A stretch of DNA of 64,000 nucleotides, from assembly GCF_029813785.1 (NCBI RefSeq), contig NZ_JARVKY010000024.1, positions 1 to 64,000 of the forward strand, read 5' to 3'. Under the pieces are notes generated by a model. That model was given only the letters and a program-made list of their open reading frames with translations. It searched no databases and had not been told where the DNA came from. This DNA is from Streptomyces sp. DH41. GTDB lineage: Bacteria; Actinomycetota; Actinomycetes; Streptomycetales; Streptomycetaceae. Below are positions 43,025 to 51,015 of the stretch, one piece after another; position 1 is the first letter of the stretch; each line of letters starts with the position of its first letter. Made by a program: the position numbers and the translations under genes.

Positions 43025-44251
43025 TCAACGAGACGCTTCGCGCCGCACGATTTCCCCGGTGAGTAGGAACGCGACGCTCCGCTCCGTCTCCGTCCAGGCC
43101 CGGGTGTCGAGTCCGACGGACTGCAGCAGAGCGCACTCGACCCGGTAGCCGTGCTCCGTCAGGTCCCTGCCGACCAGTTCGGCCGCGTCACGGGTCGCGG
43201 CGTGCGCGACGATGCGCTGCGGCCGCCGGTCGGCGACCGCGGAGACCACGGCCGCGCCCCCGCCGCCGACCCGGACGACGTCGGGTTCGGGGAGGTCCTC
43301 CAGGACGTGCGGGGCGGTGCCGTGCACGATCTGGAGCTGGGCGCCGAAGTGACGCGCGGTGGCCTCGGTGCGGGCGCAGGCGTCCTGGGCGCGGTCGACC
43401 GCGATGACGGCGGCGCCCGCGCGGGCGGCCTCGGTGGCGAAGGCGCCGCTGCCGCAGCCGATGTCCCACACCAGGTCGCCGAGGCGCGGTCCGAGCCGGG
43501 CCAGTTGGGCCGTGCGCAGCAGGTCGGTCTCGCCCTCGCCGAGGCCGGCGCCGTACGCCTCGGCGGGCAGGGCCCAGCCGCGCGGCCCGGCGGCGGGGTC
43601 GCGGCCGGCGATCCAGCCGGCGCCGTCGGTCGCGGTGCCGGGGCCGACGCTCCCGCCGACGACGATGACGACGTTCGGGTCGCGCCAGGTGTGGTCGGCG
43701 GCCTTGTCGGAGGTGACGACGGTGACCCGTTCGCGGGTGGTGCCGAGCTCTTCGCAGATGACGAAGGTGCGGTGGACGCCCTCCATCAGCAGGCCGAGTT
43801 CGGCGGGTCCGGCGCCCGGGGAGGTGAGGACCGCGACCTTGGTGTGGGCCCGGCATACGTTCACCGCGCGTCGCAGGGTGCGGGGGTGGGCGACGACCAC
43901 ATGGGCGTCGTCCCAGGGCATACCGGCGCGCGCGAAGGCGGTGGCCACGGAGGAGACCGCCGGGACGACTTCCACCTCCAGGCCGAACTCGGGATCGCGC
44001 AGGGTGCGGACGACGCCGAAGAAGCCGGGGTCGCCGTCGGCGAGCACGACCGCCGTGCCGCGGTGGGCGGCGACGCGGCGGGCGGCGAGGGCGACACTGC
44101 CGAGACGGATGCGCTCGGCCGCGGGCGGTACCTCGGGAAGTGCCAGGTGGTGGGCGGCGCCGGCCACCAGTGTGGCGGCGCCGAGTGCGGAGCGTGCCGC
44201 GGCGGTCAGCGGCGAACCGTCCCAGCCGATCACCGTGACCCGGTCGGCCAT
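43025..44251 (-). CDS. cobL: Precorrin-6Y methyltransferase CobL (CbiE-CbiT fusion)
   Basis: 408 residues. The N-terminal CbiE-like tetrapyrrole methylase (VTVIGWDG, VLADGDPGFFG) methylates C-5; the C-terminal CbiT-like SAM domain (LVWDIGCGSGAFATEAA) methylates C-15 and decarboxylates the C-12 side chain, giving precorrin-8. The TVIGWDG start varies from the usual GxGPG-type loop. ATG at 44251. It is upstream of bluB-cobT on the same strand but separated by 397 bases. Part of the aerobic-type cobalamin route; other cob genes are outside the window. Confidence 0.93.
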   Translation of the reverse strand: MADRVTVIGWDGSPLTAAARSALGAATLVAGAAHHLALPEVPPAAERIRLGSVALAARRVAAHRGTAVVLADGDPGFFGVVRTLRDPEFGLEVEVVPAVSSVATAFARAGMPWDDAHVVVAHPRTLRRAVNVCRAHTKVAVLTSPGAGPAELGLLMEGVHRTFVICEELGTTRERVTVVTSDKAADHTWRDPNVVIVVGGSVGPGTATDGAGWIAGRDPAAGPRGWALPAEAYGAGLGEGETDLLRTAQLARLGPRLGDLVWDIGCGSGAFATEAARAGAAVIAVDRAQDACARTEATARHFGAQLQIVHGTAPHVLEDLPEPDVVRVGGGGAAVVSAVADRRPQRIVAHAATRDAAELVGRDLTEHGYRVECALLQSVGLDTRAWTETERSVAFLLTGEIVRREASR

Positions 44252-44370
44252 CGTCGTCAGTCTCCAGGGTGTTCGCGGGTCGTGGTCGCGGGACCGTTCG
44301 GGGGCGCGCCCCGTGAGGGTACCTGGTGCGGCCCGGCGGCGGGGTGGCGGCGCGGTCGGGCCCCGGTGTA

Positions 44371-45009
44371 TCAGTTCCAGTCGGTGAAGGTGGTGAAACC
44401 GTTTTCGTCGGTCAGTGGCCCGGCCGCGCCCTCGAGGTCCTCCGGCAGCAGGCTCCACACGATGAAGTCGGTGCGTACGTCCGTCCAGACACCGTCGTCG
44501 GTACGGACGCGGGCTATGCAGGCGTTGCGCAGGACGCCCTCGCTGATGCAGCCGATCCGCTGGGCGACCTGCTGGGAGGCGGTGTTGTCGGCGGCGGTGC
44601 GCAGCTCGATGCGTTCGAACTTCTGGTCGGCGAAGAGCCATTGCGCGGTGGCCAGCGCCGCCTCGGAGGCGTACCCCTCGCCCCGGGCCCAGGGGGCGAC
44701 GATGTAGGACAGCTCGGTGGCCCGTACGTGCCAGTCGGTTCTGGTCAGCTGAATGATGCCGACCAGCCGCTGGGTGAGGAACTCGGTGACGGCGAGGTCG
44801 AGTCCGCGGCCGGCCGTGCGCTGGGCGGGCGCGTACTCGCCGATCCAGGTGTGTGCGCCCTGCTCGGTGAAGGGCTGCGGGACGTGGGTCCAGGCGGCGA
44901 CCTGCTCGTCGTTCATCATGGCGGCCAGGGCGGGGACGTCGTCCTCTTCGAGGGGGCGCAGCACCAACCGCTCCGTGCTGATGGAGATGTTGGGGAAGGT
45001 GCTCGTCAT
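44371..45009 (-). CDS. GNAT acetyltransferase (RimJ/RimL type)
   Basis: 212 residues. Begins with the RimJ-like ISTERLVLRPLEEDDVPAL, has a SYIVAPWARGEGYASEAAL acetyl-CoA loop and ends near the NTASQQVAQRIGCISEGVLRN pattern common to ribosomal-protein or amino-acid N-acetyltransferases. Substrate unknown. ATG at 45009 chosen since upstream frame looks noncoding. Downstream of metQ by 130 bases that carry a terminator, so probably a separate transcript. Confidence 0.88.
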   Translation of the reverse strand: MTSTFPNISISTERLVLRPLEEDDVPALAAMMNDEQVAAWTHVPQPFTEQGAHTWIGEYAPAQRTAGRGLDLAVTEFLTQRLVGIIQLTRTDWHVRATELSYIVAPWARGEGYASEAALATAQWLFADQKFERIELRTAADNTASQQVAQRIGCISEGVLRNACIARVRTDDGVWTDVRTDFIVWSLLPEDLEGAAGPLTDENGFTTFTDWN

Positions 45010-45091
45010 GCGCCGCTCCGTAACCTGTGTAACCGTCAGGGCCTGCTCGAACTGCCCAGCATGCAGCATGCGGGCATGCGACCACACCACT

Positions 45092-45118
45092 GGGTCCGCC
45101 CCGGTTCGGAGCGGACCC
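45092..45118 (-). terminator. Hairpin downstream of metNIQ
   Basis: Stem GGGTCCGC / GCGGACCC, 11-base loop, 22 bases past the metQ stop. Confidence 0.6.
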
Positions 45119-45139
45119 GGTGGGGACGTGGGGCTCGAA

Positions 45140-45967
45140 TCAGAAGGTGGGGAGCACGGACCCGGCGTAGTTGTCCTTGATGAACTTCTCGACCTCGGGC
45201 GAGGTGAGGAGCCTCGCGAGCTTCTTCACGCGCGGGTCGTCCTCCTGGCCCTCCTTGACGACGAGGAGGTTGACGTTCGGGTTGTCCTCGGCGGACTCCA
45301 GGACGAGGGCGTCTTTCGCCGGCTTGAGGTCGGCCTCCAGGGCGTAGTTGCCGTTGATCACCGCCGCGTCGACGTCGCCCAGGGAACGCGCGGTCTGGGC
45401 CGCCTCCAGTTCCTTGAACTCGAGGTCCTTCGGGTTCTTGGTGATGTCGGCGGGGGTGGCCGAGTTGCCGGCACCCTCCTTGAGGGTGATCAGGCCCTCC
45501 GAGGCGAGCAGCTGCAGGGCGCGGGCCTCGGTGACGGTGTCGTTGGGGAGGGCTATGGTCGCGCCGTTCTTCAGGTCGCCGGCGTTCTCGGCCTTCTTCG
45601 AGTAGAGGCCGAGGGGCTCCAGGTGCACCGAGACGACGGACTTCAGGTGGGTGCCGTTCTTCTTGTTGAAGTCCGCGAGGTAGGGCTCGGTCTGGAAGTA
45701 GTTCGCGCCCACCGAGCCGTCCTCCGTCGCCGTGTTCGGCGTGACGTAGTCGGTGAACTCCTTGACCTGCAGGTCGAGGCCCTCCTTCTCCGCCAGGTTG
45801 TCCTTGACGTAGGTGAGGATCTCGGCGTGCGGGACGGGCGTCGCGGCGACGACCAGCGGGCCGGAGGTGTCGGAGGCGGAGTCCTTGTCCGAGCCGCAGG
45901 CGGTCAGGCCGAGGGTGAGGGCTCCGGCGGCGAGGACCGCGGTGGTGATCTTGGCGGTGTTACGCAC
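45140..45967 (-). CDS. metQ: Methionine-binding lipoprotein MetQ
   Basis: 275 residues, NlpA/MetQ family. Signal peptide with lipobox LGLTACGSD (lipidated Cys). Then VVAATPVPHAEILTYV, the conserved family start, and VGANYFQTEPYL. It binds D- or L-methionine outside the membrane and delivers it to MetI-MetN. Last gene of metN-metI-metQ, 68 bases after metI. Orientation and order match known Gram-positive met importers. Confidence 0.94.
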   Translation of the reverse strand: MRNTAKITTAVLAAGALTLGLTACGSDKDSASDTSGPLVVAATPVPHAEILTYVKDNLAEKEGLDLQVKEFTDYVTPNTATEDGSVGANYFQTEPYLADFNKKNGTHLKSVVSVHLEPLGLYSKKAENAGDLKNGATIALPNDTVTEARALQLLASEGLITLKEGAGNSATPADITKNPKDLEFKELEAAQTARSLGDVDAAVINGNYALEADLKPAKDALVLESAEDNPNVNLLVVKEGQEDDPRVKKLARLLTSPEVEKFIKDNYAGSVLPTF

Positions 45968-46035
45968 GAAAAGTGCCTTTCCTGAGGTGGTGCGACCCCG
46001 TCCTGGGTGGAGACGGGGAGTCTGGGGGGTGCGGG

Positions 46036-46773
46036 TTACGCGACCTTGCTCACGTCGGCGGCCGCGGGCTCCTTGGCCTTGAGCAGCCGGAGCCGGGGGG
46101 CCGTGCCCCCGCGGCCGCCGCGGCGGTGCAGGGTGCGGGCCGCGTAGTCACCGGCGAACTGGATGGCGGAGATGACGACGGCGAGGATCGCGACGGTGAT
46201 CCACATCATTCCGGTCTCGAAGCGCTGGTAACCGATGCGGACGGCGAGGTCGCCGAGGCCGCCGCCGCCGACGGTGCCGGCCATGGCGGAGTAGCCGATG
46301 AGCGCGATGATCGTGGTCGTGGTGCTGGCGATCAGCGACGGGAGCGCCTCGGGGACCAGGACCTTGCGGACGATGGTCCAGGTGTTGCCGCCCATGGACT
46401 GGACGGCCTCGACGAGCCCTCCGTCGACCTCGCGGACGGCTGTCTCGACGAGCCTCGCGAAGAAGGGGATGCCGCCGATGGCGAGTGGAACGATGGCGGC
46501 CTCGCTGCCGATGGTCGTCCCGGTGACCCAGCGGGTGAAGCTCATCAGCGCGACCATGAGGATGATGAACGGCATGGACCGGCCGATGTTCACGATCTGC
46601 CCGATGACCTTGTTGACCACGACGTTCTGCAGCAGGCCGCCCCGGTCCGTGAGGACGAGGAGCACGCCGAGCGGGAGCCCGGCCACCACGGCGATCAGGG
46701 TGGACCAGCCGACCATGATCAGGGTCTCCCAGGACGCCTGCTCCAGCAGTGGCTGCATCTCGGACCAGGTCAC
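46036..46773 (-). CDS. metI: Methionine ABC transporter permease MetI
   Basis: 245 residues with five predicted membrane helices and EAA loop EAVQSMGGNTWTIVRKVLVP. RSMPFIILMVALM and IGYSAMAGTVGGGGLGDLA are typical MetI stretches. About 25 residues longer than many family members because of a basic C-terminal tail (RRGGRGGTAPRLRLLKAKEP). ATG at 46773 overlaps the metN stop (ATGA). Confidence 0.95.
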   Translation of the reverse strand: MTWSEMQPLLEQASWETLIMVGWSTLIAVVAGLPLGVLLVLTDRGGLLQNVVVNKVIGQIVNIGRSMPFIILMVALMSFTRWVTGTTIGSEAAIVPLAIGGIPFFARLVETAVREVDGGLVEAVQSMGGNTWTIVRKVLVPEALPSLIASTTTTIIALIGYSAMAGTVGGGGLGDLAVRIGYQRFETGMMWITVAILAVVISAIQFAGDYAARTLHRRGGRGGTAPRLRLLKAKEPAAADVSKVA

Positions 46774-47822
46774 TTGGCACCTTCCTTCACCAGTAGCGAC
46801 GGCTCGTCGCTGATCACGTCGATCTGGAGACCCTGCTCGCGCAGGAAGCCGACGGGCACGACGTTGTCCTCGTAGCGGCCGGGCAGCTCGATGCGCATCC
46901 GGCCGACCTGGAGGCCGCCGACGGTGTCGATGGCGGCACCGAGGATCGATATGTCGATGTTGTAGGTGCGGGACAGCTGGGAGATGACGGGCTGGGTGGC
47001 GGCGTCGCCGTGGAAGGTGACGTCGAGGACGGTGCGGTCGTCCCCGGACGCGTCGCCGCCGACCGGGAAGAGGGCGGCGGCGAGCTCGGAGCCCGGGGTG
47101 GCGAGCAGCTCGCCGACCGTGCCGGACTCGACGATGCGGCCCCGGTCCATGAGGGCGGCCGAGTCGCAGACGTTCTTGACGACGTCCATCTCGTGGGTGA
47201 TGAGCAGGACGGTCAGCCCGAGCTGCCGGTTCAGGTCGCGGAGCAGCTGGAGGATGGAGCGGGTGGTCTCCGGGTCGAGGGCGCTGGTGGCCTCGTCGGA
47301 GAGCAGGACCTTGGGGTCGCCGGCCAGGGCGCGGGCGATGCCGACGCGCTGCTTCTGGCCGCCGGAGAGCTGGGCGGGGTAGGCCCCCGCCTTGTCGGCG
47401 AGACCGACGAGGTCGAGCAGTTCCAACGCCTTGCGGGAACGTTCCTTCCCGGACTTGCCGAGGATTTCCAGCGGCAGTTCGACGTTGTCCCGCACGGTCC
47501 GGGTGGAGAGCAGGTTGAAGTGCTGGAAGACCATGCCGATACGGCTGCGCGCCTGCCGCAGCTCCTTGCCGGCCCGGGGGCCCCGGCCGGCCAGCGCGGT
47601 GAGGTCCTGGCCGGCGACGGTGACCGTGCCGGCGGTGGGGCGCTCCAGGAGGTTGACGCAGCGGATGAGCGAGGACTTGCCGGCGCCGGACTGGCCGATG
47701 ACGCCGTACACCTCGCCCTCGCGGACATGCAGGTCGACGCCGTCCAGGGCGGTGACCTCGCGGCCGCGTGAGCGGTAGACCTTGGTAAGGCCCGATGTGG
47801 TGATCACGTGGGTTTCCGTCAC
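46770..47822 (-). CDS. metN: Methionine ABC transporter ATPase MetN
   Basis: 350 residues. Walker A GQSGAGKSS, signature LSGGQKQR, Walker B VLLSDEATSALD, then a C-terminal NIL domain (VLDVTFHGDAATQPVISQ, DNVVPVGFLREQGL), which senses intracellular methionine and inhibits transport. GTG at 47822 (VTETHVITTSGLTKV) is my choice; GTG at 47807 is also possible. A leader of over 200 bases with a Cys/Met-rich short ORF precedes it. Confidence 0.95.
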   Translation of the reverse strand: MTETHVITTSGLTKVYRSRGREVTALDGVDLHVREGEVYGVIGQSGAGKSSLIRCVNLLERPTAGTVTVAGQDLTALAGRGPRAGKELRQARSRIGMVFQHFNLLSTRTVRDNVELPLEILGKSGKERSRKALELLDLVGLADKAGAYPAQLSGGQKQRVGIARALAGDPKVLLSDEATSALDPETTRSILQLLRDLNRQLGLTVLLITHEMDVVKNVCDSAALMDRGRIVESGTVGELLATPGSELAAALFPVGGDASGDDRTVLDVTFHGDAATQPVISQLSRTYNIDISILGAAIDTVGGLQVGRMRIELPGRYEDNVVPVGFLREQGLQIDVISDEPSLLVKEGAK

Positions 47823-48050
47823 TGTCGAGTGCGCGGCGCGGTGCTGTGCGCCGGGCACGGGGCGTTGTTCTTCGGAGGCTTGGGGTCCTTCGGAACGCGG
47901 CACGGTTCTCGCGGTGGCGATGCGCGGTGGCGGTGAAACCTGGGAGAAACGTGTGCGCGGGGCATGACTCAGCCGCGTGCGCGGGGCGCGGTGGCGGACA
48001 TGAGCGGGCGCTCGCTTCGGGGCGCGAGGCTCAGGTGGTGCGGGGGCCCT

Positions 48051-48137
48051 CTAGAAGGCGCACATTCGACACATACAACGAGCACCGGGCGTCATCGTCG
48101 CCTCGGTCGCAGGGGTGCGGTCGCTCGTCGTGCTCAT
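48051..48137 (-). CDS. Candidate Cys/Met-rich leader peptide upstream of metNIQ
   Basis: A short frame whose last codons spell RCMCRMCAF before TAG: three Cys and two Met within seven residues. The full frame from ATG 48137 is 28 residues (start MSTTSDRTPATEATMTPGAR); a shorter version from ATG 48095 (MTPGARCMCRMCAF, 14 residues) has GAGG five to six bases upstream and is the likelier peptide. A hairpin (48002-48032) follows between the leader and metN. The layout is that of an amino-acid-sensing attenuation leader for a methionine importer. Confidence 0.5.
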   Translation of the reverse strand: MSTTSDRTPATEATMTPGARCMCRMCAF

Positions 48138-48239
48138 GCGATCAGTAAAGCAGACGTGTACTCCTGATCGGACACCGCCGTCCGGATGCTGGACACCCAT
48201 GGACGGTGGCCGGTCGGCGGACGGCCCCGGAGGCGTGGC

Positions 48240-48890
48240 TCAGCCCCGGACGGAGATCTCGACTCCGGCGTCGGTGACCAGTGCCGACAGGGCCGACAGG
48301 TCGGTGACCACGAGGTCGGCGTCGAGTTCGTCGGCCCGGTGGGTTGTGGCCAACGCCACGGTGGTCATGCCGGCGGCGCGGCCGGCCTGGAGTCCGGCGG
48401 GGGCGTCCTCGAAGACGACGCAGGCGGCCGGGTCGACGCCGAGGGCGCGGGCGCCGAGAAGGTAGGGCTCGGGGTCGGGCTTGCCGCGGGTGATGTCGTC
48501 GGCGGCGACGAGTGCCTTCGGCAGGATGCCGACGGCGCCGAGCCGGGCCTCGGCGAGCCGGCGGGTCGCCGAGGTGACCACCGCCCAGCGGTCGGCGGGC
48601 AGCGCGTCGAGGAACTCCCAGGTGCCGGGCAGCAGGCGCACGCCCCCGCCCGGTACGTCCTCGACCTCCAGCTGCTCGATCCGCGCCACGGCCTTGGGCA
48701 CCACGTCCGCGGGCAGCAGGTCGGCGGCTATCTCCGCGGCCGGCCGCCCGTGCAGCTCGACCCGCGCGAACTCCTGAGCCGTGATCCCGTACTCACCGGC
48801 CCACCGCGTCCAGCAGCGGCGCACGGACTCGAGGGAGGAGACAAGGGTTCCGTCGTTGTCGAACAGGAGGGCTTGTGCGTGGATCTTCAT
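48240..48890 (-). CDS. HAD-superfamily phosphatase
   Basis: 216 residues, HAD subfamily IA with a helical cap. Motif I LLFDNDGTLV (DxDGT), motif II VTSATRR, motif III lysine in GKPDPEPYLL and motif IV VVFEDAPAGL. Best matches the sugar-phosphatase/phosphoglycolate-phosphatase type; substrate unproven. ATG at 48890. Downstream is the metNIQ promoter region on the same strand, so the genes may be separate units. Confidence 0.9.
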   Translation of the reverse strand: MKIHAQALLFDNDGTLVSSLESVRRCWTRWAGEYGITAQEFARVELHGRPAAEIAADLLPADVVPKAVARIEQLEVEDVPGGGVRLLPGTWEFLDALPADRWAVVTSATRRLAEARLGAVGILPKALVAADDITRGKPDPEPYLLGARALGVDPAACVVFEDAPAGLQAGRAAGMTTVALATTHRADELDADLVVTDLSALSALVTDAGVEISVRG

Positions 48891-49084
48891 GCCTTCGACC
48901 CTACGGCGCGAGAGGTCCTCGCCGGACGGGACCAACGTCTCGTTCCTCGCGGCAGGAGACCCGAAGCGCGGGACCCCTCCGTTGCGGCCCCACCCGGGCG
49001 GACGGTACGGAGCGGCGGCGAGCGGGGCCGGGACGGGCGGGGCCGGGGGCGGCGGGGCTTTTGGGGCGTAATAGGGTCGCTGCC

Positions 49085-49444
49085 ATGCTTGACGTCCTGA
49101 CGCTGGTGACCGGCGTCGCCGCGCTGCTGCTCGCCGCCTGGTGCGGCTGGGCGGCCTACCGTGACCAACCGACGAAGGACTGGCACTTCATCGGCATGGC
49201 CGTGGTCTCGGTGCTGGCGCTGATCCAGCTGGTGGTCGGAATCGTGCGGCTGGCCGGTGGCGACGAGCCGGGGCAGGGCACGACGATCTTCGTGTCGTAT
49301 CTGCTGGGCGCCTTCGCCTGCGTCCCGGCGGCGGGGTTCATGTCGCTGGCCGAGCGCACCCGCTGGGGTTCGGTGACGGTCGCCGCCGGCGGTGTCGTCC
49401 TCGCCGTCCTCGAGGTGCGGCTGTACGACATCTGGGGAGGCTGA
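49085..49444 (+). CDS. Membrane protein, four-helix, unknown function
   Basis: 119 residues with four hydrophobic segments (LTLVTGVAALLLAAWCGWAA, VVSVLALIQLVVGIVRL, FVSYLLGAFACVPAAGFM, SVTVAAGGVVLAVLEVRL). No family recognised. It is one base from the next membrane-protein gene, so the two probably act together. Confidence 0.8.
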   Translation: MLDVLTLVTGVAALLLAAWCGWAAYRDQPTKDWHFIGMAVVSVLALIQLVVGIVRLAGGDEPGQGTTIFVSYLLGAFACVPAAGFMSLAERTRWGSVTVAAGGVVLAVLEVRLYDIWGG

Positions 49445-49445
49445 G

Positions 49446-49862
49446 ATGGTGGCCACGGAGGAGAAGCCGGCCCGGCAGCGGCTGATCGGCGGGCCGGGCG
49501 TCCTGCTGGTGTGGCTGTACGGGGTGATGGTCGTCGGCGCCGTGTCCCGGTCCGCGTACCAGATCGCGACCGAGTTCGACCGGGCGCCGCTCCCCTACAC
49601 ACTGTCGGCCGTCGCGGGCGTCGTCTACGGCTTCATCACGTACACCCTGGTGCGCGGCGGCGAGACGGCCCGCAGGGCGGCGCTGGTGTGCTGCGCCGCC
49701 GAACTCGTGGGCGTCCTGACGGTCGGCACCTGGACCCTGCTGGAACCGTCCGCCTTCCCCGACACGACCGTGTGGTCGGACTTCGGGATGGGGTATCTCT
49801 TCATTCCCGTGCTGCTGCCGCTGTCGGCCCTGTACTGGCTGCGCCGGGCCCGCGCCGCGTAG
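49446..49862 (+). CDS. Membrane protein paired with preceding gene
   Basis: 138 residues, four hydrophobic segments (GVLLVWLYGVMVVGAVS, LSAVAGVVYGFITYTLV, ALVCCAAELVGVLTVGTW, YLFIPVLLPLSALYWL). Starts one base after the upstream gene's stop. Function unknown; a two-subunit membrane complex is a fair guess. Convergent with the GNAT gene. Confidence 0.8.
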   Translation: MVATEEKPARQRLIGGPGVLLVWLYGVMVVGAVSRSAYQIATEFDRAPLPYTLSAVAGVVYGFITYTLVRGGETARRAALVCCAAELVGVLTVGTWTLLEPSAFPDTTVWSDFGMGYLFIPVLLPLSALYWLRRARAA

Positions 49863-49892
49863 CGGCGGCCGGGCCCGGATGCCGCCGGCGTC

Positions 49893-50384
49893 TCAGGCCG
49901 TGGTCGCGTACGTCCCGGCCGGCTTCTCCAGGACGATCATGGCCACGCCGTCCGCGCCCCGCGCGGTGCCCACCCTCTCGTAGCCGACCCGCCGGTAGAG
50001 CCGCAGGTTGCTCTCGCTGCGGTGCCCGGTGTGCAGACGGAAGCGCTTGGCGCCGCGCTCCTCGGCGAGGGCGGACTCGGCGGCCCGCAGCAGACGGGCG
50101 CCGATCCCGTGCCCCTGGAGCCGGGGGTGCACGCACAGCTTGCCGATGGACGCGGCCCCGTCCTCGCTCGCCCGGCCGCGCACCGAGCCGACGACCTCGT
50201 CACCGAGCCGCGCCACGAACACGCAGTCGTCGGCGACCTCCTCGCGCACGGAGTCGAGGGTCTGGACGAGCGGGTCGATGCGGTAGTTGCCGTACAGCGC
50301 CGCCTCGCTCTGGAAACAGAGGTACTGCAGCCGGAAGATCTGCTCGGCGTCCTGCTCGGACGCCGCCGAGATGGTCACGCTCAT
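49893..50384 (-). CDS. GNAT N-acetyltransferase
   Basis: 163 residues: MSVTISAASEQDAEQIFRL, then VGSVRGRASEDGAASIGKL, acetyl-CoA loop RLQGHGIGARLLRAAESA and the tail RSESNLRLYRRVGYERVG. Typical single-domain GNAT, substrate unknown. An alternative ATG lies two codons upstream (50390). Confidence 0.88.
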   Translation of the reverse strand: MSVTISAASEQDAEQIFRLQYLCFQSEAALYGNYRIDPLVQTLDSVREEVADDCVFVARLGDEVVGSVRGRASEDGAASIGKLCVHPRLQGHGIGARLLRAAESALAEERGAKRFRLHTGHRSESNLRLYRRVGYERVGTARGADGVAMIVLEKPAGTYATTA

Positions 50385-50447
50385 GCCCATGTGCGCATGC
50401 CTCCCGCTCACCTGATCACCTGTGGTCCCCCACTCCTATCCCCGTCC

Positions 50448-50942
50448 TCAGCGGGCCGCAACCTCCGGCGTCAGCAATCGGCGCAGACATCCCAGACATC
50501 GGGAACGTTCCGGCCCAAGACTGCCTTGTGAGATACCCAACTCCCCCGCGATCTCCCGGTATGTGAGGTCCTTCGGCGACAGCAGGGCCTCGATCAGCCG
50601 GGGGCAGCGGCCGGGCAGCCGGCGCACGGCGTCGCGCAGGGCGCGGTGGCGGGCCGCGGTGAGCGCGAGCTGCTCGGGCTCGTGCTCGGCGGCGCCGGCG
50701 GGTTCGGTCTCGTACGGCCGCTCGTCGCGGTTCGTACGGCGGGTGCGGCGGGCCTCGATGCGGACGGCGCTGCGCAGCCAGCGGCGGAGGTCGCGGGGCG
50801 GGCCGTCGGCCTCCAGGCGTTCCAGAAGGCGTAGCCAGACCGCCTGTTCGAGGTCGCCGGGTTCGGCTCCGGACGCATATGCCTCGGCGGAGACCTCGGC
50901 GGTGAGCAGGGGGCGCAGGGAGGTGACCAGGTCGTGCGTCAT
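50448..50942 (-). CDS. ECF-type RNA polymerase sigma factor
   Basis: 164 residues. Region 2-like (DLEQAVWLRLLERL ... IEARRTRRTNRDE) and region 4 with a helix-turn-helix (LTYREIAGELGISQGSLGPE then RSRCLGCLRRLL). No anti-sigma gene adjoins it: the neighbours are a GNAT and a GDPD gene on the same strand. Two cysteines in region 4 (RCLGC) are unusual. ATG at 50942 (MTHDLVTSL); an upstream ATG exists at 50996. Confidence 0.88.
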   Translation of the reverse strand: MTHDLVTSLRPLLTAEVSAEAYASGAEPGDLEQAVWLRLLERLEADGPPRDLRRWLRSAVRIEARRTRRTNRDERPYETEPAGAAEHEPEQLALTAARHRALRDAVRRLPGRCPRLIEALLSPKDLTYREIAGELGISQGSLGPERSRCLGCLRRLLTPEVAAR

Positions 50943-51015
50943 ATGCAGGTCGACGCGGCCGCCCGGGACGCGGTTGCCCGGGCGGCCGGAGATCACCCCA
51001 ACTGGGGACTCTCGC

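Noticed and set aside
47823..48050. Possible SAM-I or SAM-IV riboswitch before metN
   Set aside because: No conserved core motifs of these classes (such as the GGCAACCCTCC region) could be found; the leader peptide explains the layout better.
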